DNA of 64,000 bases from Acetobacterium sp. KB-1 (GTDB lineage: Bacteria; Bacillota; Clostridia; Eubacteriales; Eubacteriaceae): the NCBI RefSeq assembly GCF_003260995.1, contig NZ_CP030040.1, forward strand, positions 1,299,700-1,363,699, written 5' to 3'. The translations under genes and the position numbers were made by a program. This document shows positions 28,208 through 37,714 of this stretch, in pieces (position 1 is the first letter of the stretch; each line of letters opens with the position of its first letter). Under the pieces are notes generated by a model that had not been told where the DNA came from, made no database searches, and was given only the letters and a program-made list of their open reading frames with translations.

Positions 28208-28279
28208 AGACACCTCACTATAATCATTTCACGTGTTACACTTATATAAATCTAATAACTTAATTACTTGATCATTTAA

Positions 28280-29770
28280 TTAGTAAAACCGACGAATCGG
28301 CTTCTTACGGGCAATGGTAACCGGCTTATCTTCGGCCAGGGTCACCTTTCTAAGCCGCCCCTTAATATTCCTTGTTTGCAGCTCTTTTAATACCTGAGGG
28401 CCTTTGTTATTTAGGATTTCCACAAAGGTGGAAACATCGAGAATCGTGATCACGCCGATATCCGCAGCCGTCATGCCCTCCAGATTACAAAGGGTCCCGA
28501 CAATATCCACCGCTCGCATTTTGGTCTTTTTACCGGCATTGATATGAATCTTGGTGATTTCACTGACCAGATCATGGGCTTTGTCCAGCTTTTCTTCTGG
28601 TTTCTCGTGAAGCTTTTCCATAAAAGCCGATTTGAGAGAATGGACCGTAGCCAGGGTGGGGCAATCTTTTTCAATAATTTCTTTGTCGGTATAATTCTCA
28701 ATGTCCCGGAACAAGCGACCTTCTTTTGAGGAAACCAGGGTAATGGCTTTACCGGTAGTACCCCGACGGCCCGTCCGTCCGATGCGGTGGACATAAGTTT
28801 CTTTTTCCCAGGGCACATCAAAATTAATGACCAGTGAAATTTCATGGACATCAATCCCCCGGGCGGCTACGTCGGTGGCAATGAGATAGCGAAAAGCGCC
28901 CTTTTTAAAGCGCTGCATAACTAGAGTGCGGTCGTCCTGTTCCATCCCGCCGTGAATCCTTTCACAGGCCTTATTGTCCTTGCCAAGAAGATTATAAATA
29001 GCATTGACCCGTTCCTGGGTATTACAAAATATAATACAACTGTCAGGGTTTTCTACCACCAGCACATCTTTTAGTATATCCAGTTTATCTTCATGGCCGG
29101 TTTTATAAGCAAATTGTTCGATGGCATCAGTTCGTTTGGCCTCGGCCTCAATTTCAATGATCTGGGGATCATTCATATATTTTTTCGACAATCGCTGAAT
29201 CTCATTTTCCAAGGTGGCTGAAAACAACATCGTTACCCGGTTTTTGGGCATTTCATTGATAATTTCTTCTACCTGATCGATAAAACCCATATTTAGCATC
29301 TCATCGGCTTCGTCGATGACCAGATATTTAATCTCATCGGTAATAAAGGTTCCCCGTTCAATATGATCCATGACCCGGCCTGGGGTTCCCACTACCACAT
29401 GGGTTTTCTGTTTCAGTTCTTTTTCCTGACGGCGAATCGGCGATTTTCCATACAGGGCAGATACCTTCACCCGCTTGAAGCGGCCAATGTTAAAAATATC
29501 TTCATGAACCTGCAGTGCCAGCTCCCGGGTCGGAGTCAGCACCAGGGCCTGCGGCTTGTTTTCTTCCCAATCTAAAAGCTCACAGATCGGAATCCCAAAG
29601 GCAGCGGTTTTACCACTGCCGGTTTGAGCCTTGCAGAGAATATCTTTTTTCTCTAAAGCAATCGGAATCACGGCTTCCTGAACCTTGGTAGGGGTTTCAA
29701 AATTTAGTTTTTCGATGGCTTTTAATAGCTCATCACTGAGTTTATACTGGTTAAATTTTTTATTTATCAC
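28280..29770 (-). CDS. dbpA: DEAD-box RNA helicase, DbpA-like
   Basis: The 496-residue helicase has the Q motif (FNQYKLSDELLKAIEKL), Walker A AQTGSGKT, PTRELA, DEAD in VIDEADEML, SAT and HRIGRTGRRG. A C-terminal domain (about 405-480) resembles the DbpA RRM-like domain that binds 23S rRNA hairpin 92 (VDIVGTLCNLEGMTAADIGV). It probably acts in 50S ribosome assembly. A hairpin in its leader (29808-29839) may regulate it. The symbol rests on the C-terminal domain and is moderately sure. Confidence 0.85.
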   Translation of the reverse strand: MINKKFNQYKLSDELLKAIEKLNFETPTKVQEAVIPIALEKKDILCKAQTGSGKTAAFGIPICELLDWEENKPQALVLTPTRELALQVHEDIFNIGRFKRVKVSALYGKSPIRRQEKELKQKTHVVVGTPGRVMDHIERGTFITDEIKYLVIDEADEMLNMGFIDQVEEIINEMPKNRVTMLFSATLENEIQRLSKKYMNDPQIIEIEAEAKRTDAIEQFAYKTGHEDKLDILKDVLVVENPDSCIIFCNTQERVNAIYNLLGKDNKACERIHGGMEQDDRTLVMQRFKKGAFRYLIATDVAARGIDVHEISLVINFDVPWEKETYVHRIGRTGRRGTTGKAITLVSSKEGRLFRDIENYTDKEIIEKDCPTLATVHSLKSAFMEKLHEKPEEKLDKAHDLVSEITKIHINAGKKTKMRAVDIVGTLCNLEGMTAADIGVITILDVSTFVEILNNKGPQVLKELQTRNIKGRLRKVTLAEDKPVTIARKKPIRRFY

Positions 29771-29807
29771 GTTTTATTTCTACTCTCTTTTTATTTTTCA
29801 AATTAAA

Positions 29808-29839
29808 AAGCTGTATCCGCAAAAAAGAAGATACAGCTT
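29808..29839 (-). promoter_or_regulatory. Leader hairpin upstream of the helicase gene
   Basis: AAGCTGTATC (29808-29817) pairs with GATACAGCTT (29830-29839). On the minus strand the stem is followed by a T-rich stretch and then the helicase start 38 bases later. It could be an attenuator or the terminator of an unseen transcript. Confidence 0.4.
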
Positions 29840-29979
29840 GATTGATCACTTGACATTTAATTATAAACTATATTTGTAGCATTTACAAGGGTTATTACTT
29901 ACTTTAGACGATTAAGCCAGAAAAGATACTGTACCTGATTACTTTTCTCTGCTTTTTATTTTAAAACTAATTTTTTCAT

Positions 29980-30096
29980 CTATAAATCTTCCAGATTCCG
30001 ACGACTATCCAACACTGAAATAATAAGGACCTGGGTCTGCTCAATCCTATGAATGATGCGCCAGGGAGAAAAAACTATTTCACGATCGTTAAAAAA
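29980..30096 (-). pseudogene. 3' remnant of a RelE/ParE-family toxin
   Basis: A 38-codon open stretch, with stops on both sides, reads REIVFSPWRIIHRIEQ, then VLIISVLDSRRNLEDL. This matches the C-terminal strand pair of ParE/RelE toxins. There is no start codon, N-terminal half or antitoxin gene, so it is a remnant. The rest of 29840-30118 holds nothing else recognisable. Confidence 0.6.
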
Positions 30097-30118
30097 CTAA
30101 AGGCTTCCAAATTGTACC

Positions 30119-30153
30119 AAAAAACCTCATCAGCCAGGCTAATGAGGTTTTTT
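30119..30153 (-). terminator. Terminator after hsp20
   Basis: A6CCTCAT (30119-30130) pairs with ATGAGGT6 (30142-30153) around an 11-base loop. On the minus strand it lies 44 bases after the hsp20 stop and ends in T6. Confidence 0.85.
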
Positions 30154-30196
30154 GCTCAAAACAAGCGGCAGAACTTTTTCTACCGCATCACGACCC

Positions 30197-30646
30197 TTAT
30201 TCAATTTCAATTAATCGGGACTGTTCCTGTTTTACCGCTTTGGGCACTGTAATGGTCAAAACTCCATCTGTCAGCTTAGCCTTAATGTCATCAGAAGCTG
30301 CGTCTGCCAGAAATACATTCCGGGTCATGGAAGAAAACTTTCTTTCGCGATGAATATAATTCTTTTCATTTTCTTCCTTGAGTTCTTCCTTCTTAACTGA
30401 AATTTGCAGTTTTCCTTCGTCAAGTGAAACATTGATGTCACTTTTAGCAACACCTGGCATCTCTGCTTCGACGATGTATTCTTTTTCGTTGTCCTGCAAA
30501 TCAATTTTGAAGGTGTCACCCGCCAAGCTTCTTCTCATCGGCCAACCCTCTGCAAAAAAGTCGTCTAGCATATTTTGGAAATCTTCAAAACCGGTATTCA
30601 TCAAATCATTTCTTTTTCTGTTAAACGGAATCAGTGCTGTCACCAT
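30197..30646 (-). CDS. Small heat-shock protein Hsp20
   Basis: ATG 30646 has AAGGAG at proper spacing; a longer frame to 30679 would run into the CIRCE operator. The 149-residue protein has a short N-terminal arm and an alpha-crystallin domain (about 40-135) with EYIVEAEMPGVAKSDINVSL and the closing GVLTITVPKA. It is an ATP-independent holdase chaperone. A perfect CIRCE element and a consensus promoter lie upstream. Confidence 0.93.
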   Translation of the reverse strand: MVTALIPFNRKRNDLMNTGFEDFQNMLDDFFAEGWPMRRSLAGDTFKIDLQDNEKEYIVEAEMPGVAKSDINVSLDEGKLQISVKKEELKEENEKNYIHRERKFSSMTRNVFLADAASDDIKAKLTDGVLTITVPKAVKQEQSRLIEIE

Positions 30647-30672
30647 AACCACTCCTTTACATATTTTATTTG

Positions 30673-30699
30673 TTAGCACTCTCTATCGACGAGTGCTAA
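30673..30699 (-). promoter_or_regulatory. CIRCE operator (HrcA binding site)
   Basis: TTAGCACTC, nine bases, then GAGTGCTAA: both 9-bp arms match the CIRCE consensus without mismatch. It sits between the promoter -10 (30710-30715) and the hsp20 start, so HrcA would block transcription at normal temperature. Confidence 0.95.
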
Positions 30700-30709
30700 C
30701 TTTGATTAT

Positions 30710-30738
30710 TTTATACCACTTTTTAAAAAAGATGTCAA
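30710..30738 (-). promoter_or_regulatory. Sigma-A promoter of hsp20
   Basis: On the minus strand, TTGACA (30738-30733) and TATAAA (30715-30710) with a 17-bp spacer. It lies directly upstream of the CIRCE element. Confidence 0.85.
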
Positions 30739-30840
30739 GATGGCACAACTACTATTTTAAGATTTTTTTAAGCTGTAATTCATTCAAAACTAGAATAGTA
30801 TTGAGGAATTTTTTACTTGAGTATTAGGTAAGCGCATCTC

Positions 30841-32397
30841 TCAACGCTTCATTTCATAAGTCAACTGCAAATGCAAAAATGTCTGGTAATGATTCAGCTG
30901 GACACCCATAACTTCTTCCATCTTTGATAATCGATATTGAAGTGAGCTACGATGGAGATGTAGCTCCTTGGCGGTCCGGGCTTGAGAACGGCCGTTTTTC
31001 ATATAACAATACAGGGTTTCTACCAGATTGGCACCTTTTTTTTCATCATAGACCCTCAGCTTATTAAGGGCCGGGTGGCAAAGATCTTCACTGTTTTTAA
31101 GGTTCGCAAGCAAATCCATCAGATGTGCAAAACGGAATTGGTCATATGAAAACAACAAGCCGTCATTTTCTGTTTTTAATCCGAACTCAACGGCCACCAA
31201 TGCTTCTTGATAGGATTTTCTAATTGCCTTAATAGAAAAGCAATCGTCACTGATTCCGGCAACCATTTTTGAATCCTTTAGCCAATTTTTTATTTCTGAC
31301 AAACGTTGACCAGATAATTGTTGCCTACTGTTAGCATTGGCCAGCATCACAATATTATTTTGATGAAGAATACAAATGGTATTTTTCATCAGTCCGAGCA
31401 CTTTTTTTCTCAGAAAAGTCAGCTCATAGTGATTGCGATTGGCATGACTTGACTGAAAAACGATGATAAAAAAAGAATCCGGAAAGGAAATATTGACAAA
31501 ATTGATGACTTTTCGCAGTTCATTTTCTGAATGCGGACTACCCGTTAGAATTTCGGCAAACAGATAGCCCAGTTTAACCCCTTCATTGCTGATCATGGTC
31601 TGGTTTTTTTGTAACTCCATGATCAGGATGTCGCTAAAAAAGGCAATGGTCGCTTTTGTACCAATTGAAAAAGGTACTTCGGTTTCAAAAACAGTTACCA
31701 ATCCCATTTTTTTATTTTGACTTTTTAAATTCATGGTGCAAAAGGAGTGGGGATAGCGTTCATTACCTGAAAAGTAAACCGGCTCATTCTGATTCTCAGT
31801 TTTTTCTATCAGGTCTTTCATAAAATAAAAATCGTCCACCGTGCTGGAAATATAACCATCTTCGATGCCGTTTTCAACAATATACTGCCACTCTTCCGGC
31901 TTCTGCAAAACACCGGTGGTACGGGCCAGTACCCTAAAATCAGCGTCGGCAACATAAAGTGGATTTCTAAGAATCGGTGTCATGGCATTGATAATTTCGG
32001 TGAGCCCTTTATTATCCGTGATTCGCTTAATCATTTCATCATAAATCCGATGAAATTCACTGATGATGTCTTCTATTTTTTCCAGTAACAGCTCTATCTT
32101 CCAGTCTGACCGGATCACAGCCACATCGATAGTTTGAAGCCTTTTCATTTCAGGCGAAGTGCAGCTGTCAGCAACACAAATCAGCTGTTTTGGTAAATGA
32201 TTGGTGTGAATCTGTTGGACCAATGCCGCTGACCCCAGATATAAAACATCGGCTTTATAGCCATGTTCAGAGGGTTTTAGCAACCGGACACCGGAAAATC
32301 CCGACTGCTCAAGCGTAAAACATTCAGCGTATTCATAAGCAGCATCATTAAATTGATTCAATAATTGATCCAAAATCATAGCGATTCTAATTTTCAT
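30841..32397 (-). CDS. PucR/CdaR-type transcriptional regulator 1
   Basis: The 518-residue protein starts at ATG 32397, ten bases after AAAGGAC; the longer frame to 32478 has no ribosome site. The C-terminus is a PucR-type helix-turn-helix: KNGRSQARTAKELHLHRSS, then LQYRLSKMEEVMGVQL. The N-terminal two thirds is a ligand-sensing region I cannot assign. It is transcribed away from the flavoenzyme gene at 32706. A paralogue with the same plan lies at 39462, at the other end of the redox gene group. A role in controlling those genes is inferred from position. Confidence 0.82.
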   Translation of the reverse strand: MKIRIAMILDQLLNQFNDAAYEYAECFTLEQSGFSGVRLLKPSEHGYKADVLYLGSAALVQQIHTNHLPKQLICVADSCTSPEMKRLQTIDVAVIRSDWKIELLLEKIEDIISEFHRIYDEMIKRITDNKGLTEIINAMTPILRNPLYVADADFRVLARTTGVLQKPEEWQYIVENGIEDGYISSTVDDFYFMKDLIEKTENQNEPVYFSGNERYPHSFCTMNLKSQNKKMGLVTVFETEVPFSIGTKATIAFFSDILIMELQKNQTMISNEGVKLGYLFAEILTGSPHSENELRKVINFVNISFPDSFFIIVFQSSHANRNHYELTFLRKKVLGLMKNTICILHQNNIVMLANANSRQQLSGQRLSEIKNWLKDSKMVAGISDDCFSIKAIRKSYQEALVAVEFGLKTENDGLLFSYDQFRFAHLMDLLANLKNSEDLCHPALNKLRVYDEKKGANLVETLYCYMKNGRSQARTAKELHLHRSSLQYRLSKMEEVMGVQLNHYQTFLHLQLTYEMKR

Positions 32398-32479
32398 TTT
32401 TTTGTCCTTTTTGACCGTTTCTATTCTTAGTTCTATTCTTATCATGGATATTTTATCACGTTGGTGCTTTTTTATCATT

Positions 32480-32582
32480 TATATACGTTGAATTAAAGAA
32501 ATTTGCAAATTGATCTGGCAATTGTGCAGTGTGCGGGCGATTAATAATCGCCCCTACATTAACTATTTACTTCAACTTATAT
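32480..32582. mobile_element. MITE-like repeat, copy 1
   Basis: A 103-bp element bounded by imperfect inverted ends (TATATACGTTGAA and TTCAACTTATAT). It has an internal perfect palindrome, GGGCGATT-AAT-AATCGCCC. A copy with about 85-90 percent identity is at 39321-39422 in the same orientation. No ORF. It lies between regulator 1 and the flavoenzyme gene, in their shared promoter region. Confidence 0.8.
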
Positions 32583-32705
32583 CGTCAATTATTAAATCGG
32601 TAATTGTCGAAATTATAGCCCCTATTTTCATACATTCGTGTGATGTATCTTAATCATTTCTGCGATAAAATAGACTTATTACGAATGATTAAGGAGATTG
32701 TCATT

Positions 32706-34724
32706 ATGCCAGAATTAAAGTATAAGCATTTATTTGAACCCATCAAGCTGGGAAAAACCCTTTTTAAAAACCGGATCTTTTCTTCACCTCAGGATTATCC
32801 CGGTTTAACCAGCGACCGTTTCTTAACCGAAGAAGCTGCCTATTTTTATGAACGAAAAGCGCTGGGCGGTTTTGCTTCGGTTTGTGTTGGCGATATGATC
32901 GTCGACGGTGATTATGGACGCAGCCATCCCTTTCAGATGCGGGGCAACGATATTCTTGGAAAAGTTAACCTGACCCGTACCAGTACCGCCATCACCCGAC
33001 ATGGCGCGGTTGCCGCCATTGAGCTCTGCCATGCTGGTCAAAATGCCAATCTTGGTTTAATGCCAGTCAATCCGGGGTTTATTTATGGCACGGTTGAAGG
33101 TATCCGTGAAGATGGAGTGGAAATCCGAGCCATGCAAGATGAACAAATTGAAGCGATGATTCAAAAATACTGTGACGCTGCTTCCTTTGCGAGGCAATGC
33201 GGTTATAACATGATCACCCTCCACGGTGGTCACGGCTGGCAAATTCATCAGTTTCTCTCTCCTCGGGACAATAAACGGACCGATAAATGGGGCGGTTCGG
33301 TTGAGAATCGGATGCGTTTTCCGCTGGCCGTTATCGACGCCATTCGCAAACGGGTTGGCAAGGATATGCCCATCGAATTCAGAATGAGTGCCACCGAATG
33401 TCTCCCCGATGGCTACGATCTTGATGAAGGTATTAAAATTGCCCAGCTTTTGGATGGCAAAGTTGAGATGATCCATGTATCGGTTGGCCATCATGAAATC
33501 GATGCTGCCGCCATGAAAACCCATCCGACCATGTTTCTACCCGATGGTTGCAATACCTCTTATGCTGCTGAAATTAAAAAGCACGTAAAAACCCCGGTTG
33601 GTACGGTTGGTGCCCTCACCGATCCCGAGATGATGGAAGAGCTGATTGCTTCCGGTCAGGTCGATGTGGTCAATCTGGGGCGTCAAACCCTAGCTGATCC
33701 GGATCTGCCAATTAAAGCCCGACTGGGCCGGGCTGATGAGATCAACCCTTGTCTGCGCTGTTTTTATTGCTTCTCCAACAGCACTATCGACGGCGTTTTC
33801 TACTGTGCCACCAACCCGGAAATCGGCCGTGAACAAGTCAGTCTGACCACCCCATTGCCCGCTCACAAAAAGACGGTACTGGTTGCCGGTGGCGGTATCG
33901 GCGGAATGCAGGCCGCTCTAACGGCTGCCAAACAGGGACACCGCGTCATTCTCTGCGAAAAAACCGATCATCTCGGCGGGGCGCTGCTCTGTGAAGAAAA
34001 AATCCCCTTTAAATCAAACCTGGACACCTATCTTAAACGCCAGGCGCTGAAGGTATCCCGGGCAGCCATTGAAGTCCATTTAAACACCGCCATCACCCCG
34101 GAACTGGCCGAATCCTTCCATCCCGATGTGATCATTGCGGCCATGGGGGCCAGACCGCTGATTCCGAGTATTAAAGGCATCGACTACCCCACAGTCATTG
34201 GGGCCGAAGACGTGTATTATCATCCCGAAAAAGTCGGCCAGCATGCCGTCGTCATGGGCGGCGGACTGGTGGGTCTGGAGCTGGCCATCTTCCTGTCAAC
34301 CCTGGGCCATCAAATTACGGTTGTGGAAATGGCACCCGGCACTATTGCCACTCCACCACCGGTTGAAGGCACCTCTAATCGGATGGGCGGTTTAATGGAA
34401 TTGCCCGGCGGCTTCCCGCTGGTCCATGGCGTCGCGTTAGGCGACGAACTAACCCGTCACCCTAATATTGAGCTTTGTGTTTCCACCAAGGCCCTGGAAA
34501 TTACGGACACGGGACTGGTCGTGGAAGATGCCAATGGCGTCCGCACCATTGCCGCCGATACCGTTATTTATGCCATCGGTCAAAAACCACTGCAGGAAGA
34601 AGCGCTGGCGCTTTCTACCGCTGCACCGGAATTCTACCAGATCGGTGACTGCCTCAGCCCGAAGAATATTTATGATGCGACCTCCGCCGCGCATCAAGTA
34701 GCCAGTGATCTTGGCCGCTATTAA
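32706..34724 (+). CDS. NADH:flavin oxidoreductase / enoate-reductase-like enzyme (OYE + FeS + FAD)
   Basis: ATG 32706 follows AAGGAG. The 672-residue protein has an Old Yellow Enzyme-type FMN barrel (1-340) with ELCHAGQ, HGGHGWQIHQFLSPRDN and GGSVENRMRFP. A [4Fe-4S] motif CLRCFYC plus a fourth Cys 12 residues later follows. FAD- and NAD(P)-binding folds come next (VAGGGIGGMQAAL and VMGGGLVGLELAI). This is the layout of 2-enoate and 2,4-dienoyl-CoA reductases and of BaiCD/BaiH. It probably reduces an activated C=C bond with NADH. It is monocistronic, divergent from regulator 1 and convergent with the AOR operon. Confidence 0.88.
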   Translation: MPELKYKHLFEPIKLGKTLFKNRIFSSPQDYPGLTSDRFLTEEAAYFYERKALGGFASVCVGDMIVDGDYGRSHPFQMRGNDILGKVNLTRTSTAITRHGAVAAIELCHAGQNANLGLMPVNPGFIYGTVEGIREDGVEIRAMQDEQIEAMIQKYCDAASFARQCGYNMITLHGGHGWQIHQFLSPRDNKRTDKWGGSVENRMRFPLAVIDAIRKRVGKDMPIEFRMSATECLPDGYDLDEGIKIAQLLDGKVEMIHVSVGHHEIDAAAMKTHPTMFLPDGCNTSYAAEIKKHVKTPVGTVGALTDPEMMEELIASGQVDVVNLGRQTLADPDLPIKARLGRADEINPCLRCFYCFSNSTIDGVFYCATNPEIGREQVSLTTPLPAHKKTVLVAGGGIGGMQAALTAAKQGHRVILCEKTDHLGGALLCEEKIPFKSNLDTYLKRQALKVSRAAIEVHLNTAITPELAESFHPDVIIAAMGARPLIPSIKGIDYPTVIGAEDVYYHPEKVGQHAVVMGGGLVGLELAIFLSTLGHQITVVEMAPGTIATPPPVEGTSNRMGGLMELPGGFPLVHGVALGDELTRHPNIELCVSTKALEITDTGLVVEDANGVRTIAADTVIYAIGQKPLQEEALALSTAAPEFYQIGDCLSPKNIYDATSAAHQVASDLGRY

Positions 34725-34738
34725 ATCGATCAAATTTC

Positions 34739-34770
34739 AAAAGACCTTGTCAAAATCGACAAGGTCTTTT
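34739..34770. terminator. Bidirectional terminator between the flavoenzyme gene and fdhD
   Basis: AAAAGACCTTGTC pairs with GACAAGGTCTTTT around a 6-base loop. It has A and T runs on both sides, so it can serve both converging transcripts. Confidence 0.85.
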
Positions 34771-34799
34771 GATCTTTTATGCAAATGACTTTTCGTTTT

Positions 34800-35624
34800 T
34801 TAGCCTTTGGCAGTATAAAGGTGCGCTGTTTCGCAACAGTCTTCCAATCGTTGCGCATTGGCGTAAACCGTCATATTTTTGCCGCGAACATAGCCGATCA
34901 ACGACACACCAAGGTTACGTGCCAAAGAAACTGCCTCATCTGTTGGTGAACTAAGCGAAACGACGATGGGTACTTTAAGCTTTACCGCTTTTCTTAAAAT
35001 CTCTGAAGCGATTCTTCCGGTTGTTAATAAGATCTTATCTTTTGTGTGGATATCCCCCATCAAGCTCTTGCCAATGACCTTATCCAGGGTATTATGTCGT
35101 CCGATATCTTCCCCGATGGCCAGAATTTGTTCCTGGTCACATAATACGCTCGTATGAACCCCACCCGTTAAACGATAAGCAGTGCCACTTTTAATCATTT
35201 GTCGCGTTAACTTAAAGATGGTCTCGGTCGAAATTTTTATTTGGGAGCAGAGAGGAATTTGGGAGCTCACTATTCCCAGGCTCATTCCACCGCCACAGCC
35301 GGAGGTCAAAATTCGCTTTTTAGTATCAATAACAACTTCATTTTTTAAACGGACATCGGCAATCCGACTGTTTTCACAAACCCTTAAAATATCGATATCA
35401 TCCACTTCTTTAATGAGACCTTCCGAAAACAAATACCCGATGACCAGAAAGTTAAGGCCCGAAGGCGAACAAAGAATGGTTACCAGCTCACGACCGTTAA
35501 CAAAAAGCGTCAGCGGCATTTCTTCCGGTAAAGAAAGCTTCTGTTCTTCCCAGCGGCCCTCCGCCAGACGGTAACAGTCGTTTTTTTTATTGTCTTCCGA
35601 TGATAACACAATGATCTTATCCAT
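34800..35624 (-). CDS. fdhD: FdhD-type sulfurtransferase for Mo/W enzyme maturation
   Basis: ATG 35624 follows GAGGAG; a longer open frame upstream overlaps the AOR gene. The 274-residue protein has FdhD motifs FVNGRELVTILCSP, GEDIGRHNTLDKVIG and LLTTGRIASEIL. FdhD moves sulfur from a cysteine desulfurase to the Mo/W cofactor of formate dehydrogenases. Here the usual C-x-x-C loop reads TSGCGGGMSLG, with only one Cys. It is the last gene of the SDR-ferredoxin-AOR operon, and no formate dehydrogenase gene is in the window, so it may serve the AOR protein. Confidence 0.9.
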   Translation of the reverse strand: MDKIIVLSSEDNKKNDCYRLAEGRWEEQKLSLPEEMPLTLFVNGRELVTILCSPSGLNFLVIGYLFSEGLIKEVDDIDILRVCENSRIADVRLKNEVVIDTKKRILTSGCGGGMSLGIVSSQIPLCSQIKISTETIFKLTRQMIKSGTAYRLTGGVHTSVLCDQEQILAIGEDIGRHNTLDKVIGKSLMGDIHTKDKILLTTGRIASEILRKAVKLKVPIVVSLSSPTDEAVSLARNLGVSLIGYVRGKNMTVYANAQRLEDCCETAHLYTAKG

Positions 35625-35661
35625 CTCTTTTGGTCTCCTCAGTCGTTTGTCATTTCGCTCG

Positions 35662-37713
35662 TTATTGCGGACATTTACCCATTGCTGCCAATTCATCGGC
35701 CACATCCTTTAGTCCCAATTTTTCATAGGTTTCTCTGGTTGGCCAACCGGTTTTTTCGTCCCAACCGCGCAAACGATAATAATTAGACACAAAGGTGTTA
35801 AATCCATCTTCATCAATGCAAACCCCATCGGCATCAGGATAACGATGGAAGGGAACGATCTCAGCGACTTCCATTTGGCGGGTTCGGTCATAATTGCGAA
35901 TGGTGATGGCCCGGAATAAATTCTTGATCCGGTTGGCGGCTATTTCGATCTCTTCCTGTGTCAGGCCAGCACCAGTAGCGGCTTCGAATAATTCAGTTTC
36001 TGCGGTCATCCAGAACATATCCGGCAACTGCCAATCACAGGTGGTAATGGCTTCCTTTAATTCTGATTTTGTTTCGTTCATAATCGCCGATTGAGGACCA
36101 GCCAGACTACCATAGGGATCCGTTTCCATGGCATGAACATAATCGGTTGTATCTTTGTGATGGGTATTGGTCTGGGCATCCCGGGTTGAGGTCATCATTT
36201 CCACGGCAATCGGTAGCCAGGTGTTGAGCGGAACGGTTCCCTCATAGCCGCGACCATTCCAATGGGCTGAATAACCCCAGGCCACTTCAAAACTGATGGG
36301 AATATCCAATTGCTTGCCGTCGAGTCGTCTGGATTTCCGCTGGTGATAAATGGTATCACCAAATTTTTCTTTGCCCATTTCCCGAATCGCCCGGGACATG
36401 CCTTCGGCAAACAGATTGCCATAGTACCCCTTGCGGTAAACAATCATATCCATCATGTACTTCATGAAGTCTTCAGATTCCACATCGATTTCCATACCAA
36501 AATCAATGTCATCAAAAACCCCTTCTTTTTTACCCATTGCCAGCCAGGTCATGAGCCAGACAATGATATCCCACTTGTTGACCCCATACTGGCTACATAG
36601 TTCATTAATGGTCATGCCGCGGTCATAGTCCGGGCCCCAGAAATTGTATTCATCGCCCTGATGTTCGTCAAAGAGGACGGGAATTTCGGGATCGGTAAAA
36701 TCTGGTGGTGATGCTGCTCCCGACATCATGGCACAAGCCGGGGTATTGTTTTTTTCGGTGACAAAGGTCTGGGCCGGCATCCAGGCACAATCGTATTTCC
36801 ACTCAATCGCAAAGGGACCCACACATTTAGATACCTGATTCATCCGCTCCTGTTTCCAGGTGGTACTCTTAATATCCATCATCAGGCGCGGACAATGTTG
36901 ATTACACCCGTGACTACAGGTGGTGTTGTATTCTCTCAGTCCGCCGGCAACCTCCGCTTCCTGGCCGTGGCCAAAAAACTTCGGTGATTCCTTAATCGGA
37001 TTGGTCTTGAAAGCTGGCGAACCCATGGTTTTTCGCAGTTCCAACACCTTGTTCACATCTGCCGGTTTGATGCTGCCGGTGCCTCTAACACAGATGCCTT
37101 TTAATAATTTAGAGCCCATCACGGCACCAAAACCGCCTTTTCCAGCCGCGGTTTCGTTGGCCGTAGCCACAATCGCCATGCGCAACAAATTTTCACCCGC
37201 CGGGCCGATCACAATACTCTTAACCTCTTTCCCGTGGATGGACTCCAGTTTAATCTGGGTATCATAGGTATAAAGCCCCCAAATACCAGCTTCTCTGGCA
37301 TCGCGAATCTCAACTATCTGATCATCAATAAAGAGATAGCCCGGTTTTTTCAGGGCTCCTTCAAGAACGATGCCATCATAACCAGCATATTTGAGTTCCG
37401 AGCCAAACCAGCCGCCCATTCCCGACCAGGCATATTGTTCCGGGAAGCATTGAGGCGCAATACCCGCAATAACAATTCTGCCTCCGGTTGGAATGCCGGT
37501 GGCCGTCGTTGCTCCGGTCATGATGATCAGTTTGTTTTCCGGATCTAGGGCTTTAACGCCAGGTTTCACCTCATCCCAGAAAATCTTGTTGCAGACACCA
37601 CGCCCGCCCAGATATTTTGGTACATAATCCCAAATCGGTTGTTCGGTAATTTCCTCGGTGGTTAGATTAACGCGTAAGATCTTTCCGGCATAGCCGCACA
37701 ATTCTCTCTCCAT
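35662..37713 (-). CDS. Tungsten/molybdenum aldehyde:ferredoxin oxidoreductase family protein (YdhV-like)
   Basis: The 683-residue protein starts with GYAGKILRVNLTTEEI and has the AOR N-terminal domain (GPAGENLLRMAIVA, GGFGAVMGSK). FeS ligands lie in C266-x3-C270-x3-C274, plus a Cys near residue 555 (ITTCDW). The first gap is x3 rather than the usual x2. The C-terminal part (TCDW region, RAITIRN, then GWDEKTGWPTRETYEKLGL) resembles E. coli YdhV more than classical AOR, by memory of that sequence. It should bind a bis-pyranopterin W or Mo and one [4Fe-4S]. The adjacent four-cluster ferredoxin is the likely electron partner. The substrate is unknown. Confidence 0.88.
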   Translation of the reverse strand: MERELCGYAGKILRVNLTTEEITEQPIWDYVPKYLGGRGVCNKIFWDEVKPGVKALDPENKLIIMTGATTATGIPTGGRIVIAGIAPQCFPEQYAWSGMGGWFGSELKYAGYDGIVLEGALKKPGYLFIDDQIVEIRDAREAGIWGLYTYDTQIKLESIHGKEVKSIVIGPAGENLLRMAIVATANETAAGKGGFGAVMGSKLLKGICVRGTGSIKPADVNKVLELRKTMGSPAFKTNPIKESPKFFGHGQEAEVAGGLREYNTTCSHGCNQHCPRLMMDIKSTTWKQERMNQVSKCVGPFAIEWKYDCAWMPAQTFVTEKNNTPACAMMSGAASPPDFTDPEIPVLFDEHQGDEYNFWGPDYDRGMTINELCSQYGVNKWDIIVWLMTWLAMGKKEGVFDDIDFGMEIDVESEDFMKYMMDMIVYRKGYYGNLFAEGMSRAIREMGKEKFGDTIYHQRKSRRLDGKQLDIPISFEVAWGYSAHWNGRGYEGTVPLNTWLPIAVEMMTSTRDAQTNTHHKDTTDYVHAMETDPYGSLAGPQSAIMNETKSELKEAITTCDWQLPDMFWMTAETELFEAATGAGLTQEEIEIAANRIKNLFRAITIRNYDRTRQMEVAEIVPFHRYPDADGVCIDEDGFNTFVSNYYRLRGWDEKTGWPTRETYEKLGLKDVADELAAMGKCPQ

Positions 37714-37714
37714 C

